DNA of 25,058 nt from Anaerolineales bacterium (GTDB lineage Bacteria > Chloroflexota > Anaerolineae > Anaerolineales > Villigracilaceae), in contig JADLCG010000078.1 of the NCBI GenBank assembly GCA_020847355.1, positions 1-25,058 on the forward strand. Reading direction: 5' to 3'. Under the pieces are notes generated by a model. It saw only the letters and a list, made by a program, of their open reading frames with translations, was not told the DNA's origin and made no database searches. Each line of letters opens with the position of its first letter. The stretch's first letter is position 1. The position numbers and the translations under genes are program-made. Positions 20,073-25,058 of this stretch are shown here, piece by piece.

Positions 20073-22772
20073 TTATTTTAGTTTTTCTTCCACTATTTTT
20101 GATATTTTATCCAAAGCCGCTTTGACGTTTCCATTCGGCAGACTGCCTTGCGCCAAATTCGGTCGTCCGCCGCCTTTCGCGCCGATGCCTGTCAGCACAT
20201 CCCCAGCTTTGATCCCCGCCTTGACTTGGTCCTCAGTCACTACCGCAATCAGCGCCGCGCCAGTAGCTAAAACCGCAATGCCATTCTTCGGATATTTCTC
20301 GCGGAATTTATCCGCCAACATGCGCAAAACATCTATATTTGAATCGGGGATTTCCAAGCCTAAAACATGCACGCCTTTCACAATTTGAACGTTCGCCAAC
20401 TGCGAGTCAAAATTTGCCAATGCCTGCTGACTGCGTAAAGACGCAAGTTCCTTTTTCAAGCCGGCGACTTCATCTTGAAGCGCATTAATCTTAAGCGGCG
20501 TTTCCTCCAAAGACGCTTTCAAAGTTGCGGCGGAATTCTTCAACAATTTAAATCTCTTATTGATCAAATCGTAAGCGGCGCGCCCCGTCACCGCTTCAAT
20601 ACGCCGGATATTGGAAGCCACCGAGCTTTCGCTCACAATTAAAAATGCGCCAATATCGGAAGTTCTTTCCAAGTGTGTGCCGCCGCATAATTCGTAAGAA
20701 TATTTTTGTTCAGCGTCGAGAATCGAAACCGTGCGAACTGTTTCGCCGTATTTCTCGCCAAATAATGCCATTGCGCCTTCTTTTTTGGCTTCTTCCAGCG
20801 CTTTGGTTTGTTTAATCACGGGCATATCGAGCGCAACCGCCGCGTTGACCATTCTTTCAACGCGGTCAATCTGCTCCGGGGTCAACGCCACTGGATGATT
20901 AAAGTCAAAGCGCAGGCGGTCTGGCGCAACCAGCGAACCTGCCTGTTTGGCTTGGTCGCTCAGCGTCTCATGTAAAGCCTTGTGCAATAAATGCGTAGCG
21001 GTATGGTTACGCATAATATCGTGGCGGCGGAGCATATCTACCTCGGCGCTGGCGCGGTCGCCTACTTTAGGGCGCCCGGCAATCACCGTGCCAGCGTGAA
21101 CGATCACGCCCGCCGAAGCGCGGCGTATTCCGCTCACTTCGATCTCCCAATCCGCGCCGCGAATAAAACCCGTATCATTCACCTGCCCGCCGGATTCGAT
21201 ATAAAAGCCGGTCTTTGGCAAAACGACTTCAACCACATCATCCAATTCAGCCGATTCAACCGCTCGACCATCCACAACAATCGCTAATATCTCGCCTTCA
21301 ACCTTGGGGTTCGCGTATGGATCATATTCAACGCCGGCGGCGCTGAGTTTTTGCTTAGCTTGCAACTCTTTCAAGATTTCCGCGAAGAATTCCGCATCTT
21401 CGCCGCCGAGTTTGCCCATCGCCTTGCCGCCGCCAGAGGCTTTAGCATGTTCTTCTTTGGATTCACTGAAGCCCGCTTCGTCAACGTCTAAATTTTGTTC
21501 GCGGGCAATATCGCGCGAGATTTCAAACGGCAAGCCGTAAGTTGCGTATAAATCAAATGCCTTGTGACCGTCCAAGACTGTCTGGTTGGCGGCGCGAAGC
21601 TCAGAGAGTAGATTCTGCAAATAAGCAGAACCAGCTTCCACCGTACGCGCGAAGCGGATCTCTTCCCGCGTCAAATGCTCAAGGATCGAGATTCTGCTCT
21701 TTTCAAGTTCGGGATAAAAATCTCCATAGTAGTCAATCACCGCTTCAGCCACCTTCGTCAAAAACGGCTCGCGGAGGTTGAGCTTTGTGCCAAAGCGCGC
21801 GGCGCGGCGGATGATCATGCGCGTTATATAATTTCTGCCCGCATTGCCGGGCACCACGCCGTCTGCAATCAAAAATGCGGCGGAACGCACGTGATCGCAA
21901 ATCACGCGATACGGCGTGAAATTGGCAAGCATTTCTTTTTCGCTATGACCTGTGAGGCTTCGCAATACGCTCAAAGACTCGGCAAACAAATCTGTTTTGT
22001 AATTTGAATCTACGCCTTGCAAAACTGAAACAATGCGCTCAAAGCCCATGCCCGTATCCACGTGCTTTTGCGGCAGGGCTTCAAGTTTGCCGTCTGGAAA
22101 CAAATTGTATTGAATAAAAACATTGTTCCACAATTCAAGATAGCGCGTGCATTCGCCATTCACTCCGCAGATATGTTCCGTCCCGCGCAAATTGTCGCGC
22201 TCTTCGCCGAGGTCCATATGAATTTCAGAGCATGGTCCACACGGACCTGTCTCCGCCATTTGCCAGAAATTTTCTTTACGCCCAAAAAATAAAACATGCT
22301 CAGGGTTGAAGCCGGGTTGTTTCTTCCACACGTCTGCGGCTTCATCATCCTGCGGCACGTTGCCTTTATCGTCGCGAAAGCAGGTGGCGTAAAGTTTATC
22401 TTTGGGCAGTCCCCAAACTTCAGTGAGCAATTGCCAAGACCAAGCAATCGCTTCTTCTTTGTAATAATCGCCAAAAGACCAGTTGCCGAGCATCTCAAAA
22501 AAAGTATGGTGCGTATCGTCGCGTCCAACATCTTCAAGGTCGTTATGCTTACCAGCCACGCGCATACATTTTTGAGAATCCACGACGCGGGAATAAGGAT
22601 ATTTTTCTGTGCCGATGAACACATTTTTGAATTGCACCATGCCGGAATTTGTGAACAGGAGCGTATGATCTCCGCCAGGCACAAGCGACATGGAAGGCAC
22701 GGCTGTGTGCCCTTGCTCCACGAAGAAATCTATAAAGTCCTGACGAATCTGGTTGCCGGTAAGTTTTTTCAT
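20073..22772 (-). CDS. alaS: Alanine--tRNA ligase
   Basis: AlaRS charges tRNA-Ala and clears Ser and Gly mischarges. The 899-residue protein is slightly longer than the usual 870-880. The N-terminal catalytic domain shows FTNSGMVQFKNVF, KCMRVAGKHNDLEDVGRD and HHTFFEMLGNWSFGDYYKEEA; the editing domain carries HTATHLLH and CGGTH zinc-site motifs; the end has the coiled-coil and C-Ala region (GIGAKGGGRPNLAQG). A GGAG site lies upstream of the ATG on the minus strand. The gene stands alone between a convergent cluster and a divergent lipoprotein gene. Confidence 0.97.
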   Translation of the reverse strand: MKKLTGNQIRQDFIDFFVEQGHTAVPSMSLVPGGDHTLLFTNSGMVQFKNVFIGTEKYPYSRVVDSQKCMRVAGKHNDLEDVGRDDTHHTFFEMLGNWSFGDYYKEEAIAWSWQLLTEVWGLPKDKLYATCFRDDKGNVPQDDEAADVWKKQPGFNPEHVLFFGRKENFWQMAETGPCGPCSEIHMDLGEERDNLRGTEHICGVNGECTRYLELWNNVFIQYNLFPDGKLEALPQKHVDTGMGFERIVSVLQGVDSNYKTDLFAESLSVLRSLTGHSEKEMLANFTPYRVICDHVRSAAFLIADGVVPGNAGRNYITRMIIRRAARFGTKLNLREPFLTKVAEAVIDYYGDFYPELEKSRISILEHLTREEIRFARTVEAGSAYLQNLLSELRAANQTVLDGHKAFDLYATYGLPFEISRDIAREQNLDVDEAGFSESKEEHAKASGGGKAMGKLGGEDAEFFAEILKELQAKQKLSAAGVEYDPYANPKVEGEILAIVVDGRAVESAELDDVVEVVLPKTGFYIESGGQVNDTGFIRGADWEIEVSGIRRASAGVIVHAGTVIAGRPKVGDRASAEVDMLRRHDIMRNHTATHLLHKALHETLSDQAKQAGSLVAPDRLRFDFNHPVALTPEQIDRVERMVNAAVALDMPVIKQTKALEEAKKEGAMALFGEKYGETVRTVSILDAEQKYSYELCGGTHLERTSDIGAFLIVSESSVASNIRRIEAVTGRAAYDLINKRFKLLKNSAATLKASLEETPLKINALQDEVAGLKKELASLRSQQALANFDSQLANVQIVKGVHVLGLEIPDSNIDVLRMLADKFREKYPKNGIAVLATGAALIAVVTEDQVKAGIKAGDVLTGIGAKGGGRPNLAQGSLPNGNVKAALDKISKIVEEKLK

Positions 22773-22806
22773 GCGGGAAGTTGCTCCAAAAAAATTTAAT
22801 GGCGGT

Positions 22807-22815
22807 ATTATACCA
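22807..22815 (-). promoter_or_regulatory. Extended -10 promoter for alaS
   Basis: On the minus strand TGGTATAAT, a perfect -10 with the TGn extension, lies 34 bases before the alaS ATG. Transcription would start near 22800 and leave a leader of about 27 bases with a GGAG ribosome site. No -35 of quality is seen, as is usual for extended -10 promoters. Confidence 0.55.
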
Positions 22816-22868
22816 AGTTAAGACTCATCCCTCTTTATTCCTAAAATTCAAGACAGCGTCAAAGCCGA

Positions 22869-22877
22869 TGTTATACT
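22869..22877 (+). promoter_or_regulatory. Extended -10 promoter for the small lipoprotein gene
   Basis: TGTTATACT lies 39 bases before the lipoprotein ATG, with an AAGACA at 22850-22855 as a possible -35 (16-base spacer). It is divergent from the alaS promoter with about 54 bases between the two -10 boxes. Confidence 0.5.
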
Positions 22878-22916
22878 TTTAAACTTCTAATAAAAATTCG
22901 TCAGGAGGACCAAGCC

Positions 22917-23711
22917 ATGAAAACAAATAAAATATCCGCAACGCTCGCCGCCGGGACGTTATTGACCACACTGCTGGCGTGCACTCTTGGAGCAGGCGCC
23001 GCCCCTACTGTTGTATCCCCCAGCCCGAACACAACTGCCCCCGCCGAAGCGCCGACTAACGCCCCCGAAGCAAATTCAGGCGGCGCGTGCGACAACCCTT
23101 TCCTGCCTGTTAAAGTAGGCGCAACTTGGAGCTACAAAATATCCGGCGAAGTTTCCGAATCTTTCACGCGCAGTGTGTTATCTGTGGAGGCAGGCGGATT
23201 TTCAGACCAAGATCAATATGCCAGCGGCTTAACCCGCCAAAGCCAATGGAATTGCGAGAACGGGAATCTGATCGCGCTCAACCTGGGCCAAGGGACTTCC
23301 TCAACGGTCACTTTTGAAAATTTAGCCGTAAACTTTCAAACCACAGAACTGAGCGGCGTGACGATTCCTGCCGCAATTAACGCGGGCGATATCTGGTCTC
23401 AATCCATCACCCTAGAAGGCACAGAAAAGATCAACGATCTGGACGTCCCCGCCAAGAACCACACCCAAAGCGACTGCACGGCAGTTGGCAACGAATCGGT
23501 CACTGTTGAAGCCGGAACGTTCGACGCGATGCGCTTCGATTGCAAAACCGAAATTAATGTCGCGATCACTATGCAGGGGAGCGAAATTCCCTACACAATC
23601 AGTATGAATTCAAGCAATTGGTACGCGCCCAATATCGGCATGATCAAAACCACTTCAAGCGGGAGCGATTTCAACAGCGTCATCGAGCTAACCGCTTACG
23701 CCATTCCGTAA
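22917..23711 (+). CDS. Small secreted lipoprotein, unassigned
   Basis: The first 22 residues form a lipoprotein signal with an LLAC lipobox, Cys22 being the probable lipidated residue. A Pro/Ala/Thr-rich linker follows to about residue 55. The rest is a beta-rich domain with the wording typical of DUF3108-like or related surface proteins: LPVKVGATWSYKISG near 64-78, TVEAGTFDAMRFDCKTEI near 196-213 and WYAPNIGMIKT near 236-246. Four cysteines in the mature domain could pair. I cannot name a function. AGGAGG at 22903-22908 sits eight bases before the ATG, an unusually strong ribosome site for this window. Confidence 0.8.
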   Translation: MKTNKISATLAAGTLLTTLLACTLGAGAAPTVVSPSPNTTAPAEAPTNAPEANSGGACDNPFLPVKVGATWSYKISGEVSESFTRSVLSVEAGGFSDQDQYASGLTRQSQWNCENGNLIALNLGQGTSSTVTFENLAVNFQTTELSGVTIPAAINAGDIWSQSITLEGTEKINDLDVPAKNHTQSDCTAVGNESVTVEAGTFDAMRFDCKTEINVAITMQGSEIPYTISMNSSNWYAPNIGMIKTTSSGSDFNSVIELTAYAIP

Positions 23712-23823
23712 TTAATGCCTTCTCCAACCGCGCCAAAACGCCATCACCCAAAAGTTCTATTTGCATAATAGACCAGCGCAACTTAGGTTCATTCGATTAC
23801 AATAAGCGAAAACAAGGGACATT

Positions 23824-24561
23824 ATGCGTATCGCTTTTATTTCAGATATTCACGGAAATTTCACGGCGCTGGAAGCGGTTCTGGCAGATATTAAATTACA
23901 AAATGTGGATCGCGTGATTTGTCTGGGCGATGTGGTGACGTTAGGTCCGCAACCCAGGGAAGTTTTAGAAGCCATTCAAGCGCTGGATTGCGTTTGCATA
24001 AAAGGGAATCACGATTGGGCAACGCTCAACCCTGAAGACGCCGTCCGTTACGAAATTGCCGCGCATCTCATCCCCGATTTAATCTGGTGCCGCGAGCAAT
24101 TATCCGAAGCGCACCTGGATTTCATCCGCGCCTTTTTACCCACCTATGAATTTCAACTTCCAAACGGAAGCGCCGTGCTATGTTTTCACGGGTCGCCGCT
24201 CGCCCCCACCGACCTAATTCAAGCCACTACGCCAAAAGAAGAAATTGAAAATCTGCTAAAGGGACAAACTGCCGCCGTATTCATCGGCGGGCATTCGCAC
24301 ATTCAAATGCACAGGCGCTTAGGCGCTAAATTGATTCTAAATTCTGGGAGCGTAGGCAACGCCTTTGAATACGCGTTCACCCCGGGCATCGTGCCGGGTT
24401 TATTGCCGTGGGCAGAATACGCAATTCTTGAACAAGTTGATAACGCCTTAAATATAAATTTACGCAGAGTACCCTATGACACAGAAAAGTTAAAGGCTGA
24501 AGTCCGCAAGAGCAGTTTACCGGGCGCGGCTTGGTGGTTGAGGCAGTTTCCAGAAAAATAA
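23824..24561 (+). CDS. Calcineurin-like metallophosphoesterase (YfcE/MJ0936-like)
   Basis: The 245-residue protein has the complete metallophosphoesterase motif set in order: SDIHGN with Asp8 and His10, LGDVVTLGP, KGNHD, a CFHGSP strand and GGHSHIQM with the last His pair, followed by LNSGSVGN. These residues hold two metal ions. Such small soluble enzymes cleave phosphodiesters or phosphomonoesters with broad specificity; the substrate cannot be deduced. An AGGGA stretch before the ATG may serve as ribosome site, and a TACAAT box (23798-23803) may be its -10. The kinase-like gene follows 18 bases after the stop, so the two are probably cotranscribed. Confidence 0.88.
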   Translation: MRIAFISDIHGNFTALEAVLADIKLQNVDRVICLGDVVTLGPQPREVLEAIQALDCVCIKGNHDWATLNPEDAVRYEIAAHLIPDLIWCREQLSEAHLDFIRAFLPTYEFQLPNGSAVLCFHGSPLAPTDLIQATTPKEEIENLLKGQTAAVFIGGHSHIQMHRRLGAKLILNSGSVGNAFEYAFTPGIVPGLLPWAEYAILEQVDNALNINLRRVPYDTEKLKAEVRKSSLPGAAWWLRQFPEK

Positions 24562-24579
24562 ATCAGCCCTATCCATTCA

Positions 24580-25058
24580 ATGAATAAGCTCATCGTCATT
24601 GTTGGCGCAAGCGGCATCGGAAAAACCACGCTCGCCAAAGCGCTCGCCCAAAACAGCCGCTGTAATCTCGCGCTCGAACAACATATTGAAAGACCTTTTC
24701 AAGCGCTCTTCAAAGCAGATCCCCGTTACGCCTTCGCCAATCAAATAGATTATCTCGTCACCCGCGCCGAAGAAGAATATCAACTTCGACAAAAGGCTTT
24801 GCCAACCGTGATGGATGGCGGGCTGGATTTAGATTTCCACGGATTCACGCGCCTCTTTCATGCCCGCGGCTGGCTCAGTCTCGAAGAATATAATCTCTGC
24901 GAACGCTTCTACCGCCTAACCCGCAAACTGTTACCGCTCCCGGACTTAATCGTCGCCGTGAGCGCGGATCAAAAAACCATCAGCGCAAGATTAGCCGCTC
25001 GCAACCGAATCAACATCGCGTCCGATTCAGATGCGGACCTGCTCAATCAATATTTAGA
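24580..25058 (+). CDS. Deoxynucleoside kinase-like protein, truncated by the window edge
   Basis: From ATG 24580 a frame stays open to the end of the window (159 complete codons). It begins with a P-loop, GASGIGKTT at residues 9-17. It continues with LALEQHIERPF near 31-41, FANQIDYLVTRAEEEYQ, MDGGLDLDFHGFTRLFHARGW near 78-98, and an LPLPDLIVAVSAD strand with ISARLAARNR downstream. This order matches bacterial deoxynucleoside kinases (deoxyadenosine/deoxyguanosine kinase family): P-loop, substrate Glu, Gln, the DR-like segment and the lid region. The canonical Asp-Arg of the catalytic segment reads DGG here, so the exact class is uncertain. It lies 18 bases after the phosphoesterase stop; a nucleotide-salvage role for the pair is conceivable. 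Confidence 0.72.
   Translation, partial: MNKLIVIVGASGIGKTTLAKALAQNSRCNLALEQHIERPFQALFKADPRYAFANQIDYLVTRAEEEYQLRQKALPTVMDGGLDLDFHGFTRLFHARGWLSLEEYNLCERFYRLTRKLLPLPDLIVAVSADQKTISARLAARNRINIASDSDADLLNQYL

Noticed and set aside
22296..22799. 167-codon open frame on the + strand over the alaS start
   Set aside because: It is antisense to conserved alaS codons, has no ribosome site and no recognisable family; similar shadow frames cover asp23-like (2980-3462, minus) and the modular lipoprotein.
24577..24792. 71-codon minus-strand frame near the right end
   Set aside because: It is the shadow of the deoxynucleoside-kinase-like gene, which has a P-loop and runs off the window on the + strand.

Overview
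The window looks like a chromosomal segment of an Anaerolineae-type member of the Chloroflexota. This rests on the gene mix: an Asp23/Gls24 protein beside nusB and a tatB-tatC pair, several modular lipoproteins, a membrane-fused spermidine-synthase-like protein followed by a TIGR01906-type membrane protein, and roughly balanced base composition. It is an inference; there is no rRNA or other decisive marker. I see no tRNA, rRNA, CRISPR array, insertion sequence or phage gene. No gene-free stretch exceeds 300 bases; the longest is about 260 bases (7720-7979) and holds an imperfect inverted repeat.

Layout. 1-2176 (+): a 5'-truncated membrane aminopropyltransferase-like protein and a TIGR01906-type membrane protein. 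2260-7719 (+): a compact housekeeping run, fabG, asp23-like, nusB, tatB-like, tatC and a large modular lipoprotein with a degenerate glycosidase-like end. 7980-10547 (+): a membrane-anchored penicillin-acylase-family Ntn hydrolase, closed by a strong terminator. 10574-13031 (-): mnmA, a 94-residue membrane protein, dedA, a terminator, and a VanZ-like gene. 13178-20017 (+): eight genes that form the unusual part of the window (below). 20073-22772 (-): alaS, convergent to the cluster across a bidirectional terminator. 22917-25058 (+): a small lipoprotein, a calcineurin-like phosphoesterase and a truncated deoxynucleoside-kinase-like gene.

The 13178-20017 region encodes, in order, a HAD phosphatase, a phosphoethanolamine N-methyltransferase of the Plasmodium PfPMT type, an intrinsic terminator, then a sugar-isomerase-like TIM barrel with an insert of roughly 135 residues, a divergent LuxS homologue, a sedoheptulose-7-phosphate-cyclase-type member of the dehydroquinate synthase superfamily, a UbiG-type O-methyltransferase, a UbiA-type prenyltransferase and an isoprenylcysteine-methyltransferase-like membrane methyltransferase. 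The middle genes are tightly packed: an ATGA overlap joins luxS-like and cyclase, and a 14-base overlap joins cyclase and ubiG-like. The enzyme set (cyclise a heptulose phosphate, isomerise, prenylate in the membrane, O-methylate) suggests a prenylated, methylated cyclitol- or quinone-like membrane metabolite, with phosphocholine chemistry next door. The product is unknown to me. It resembles the ebo clusters in general enzyme classes only; the TIM barrel lacks the EboE motifs I recall, and EboA and EboB are absent. A LuxS homologue with an intact metal site but two changed active-site neighbours, placed inside such a cluster, is the most striking single feature.
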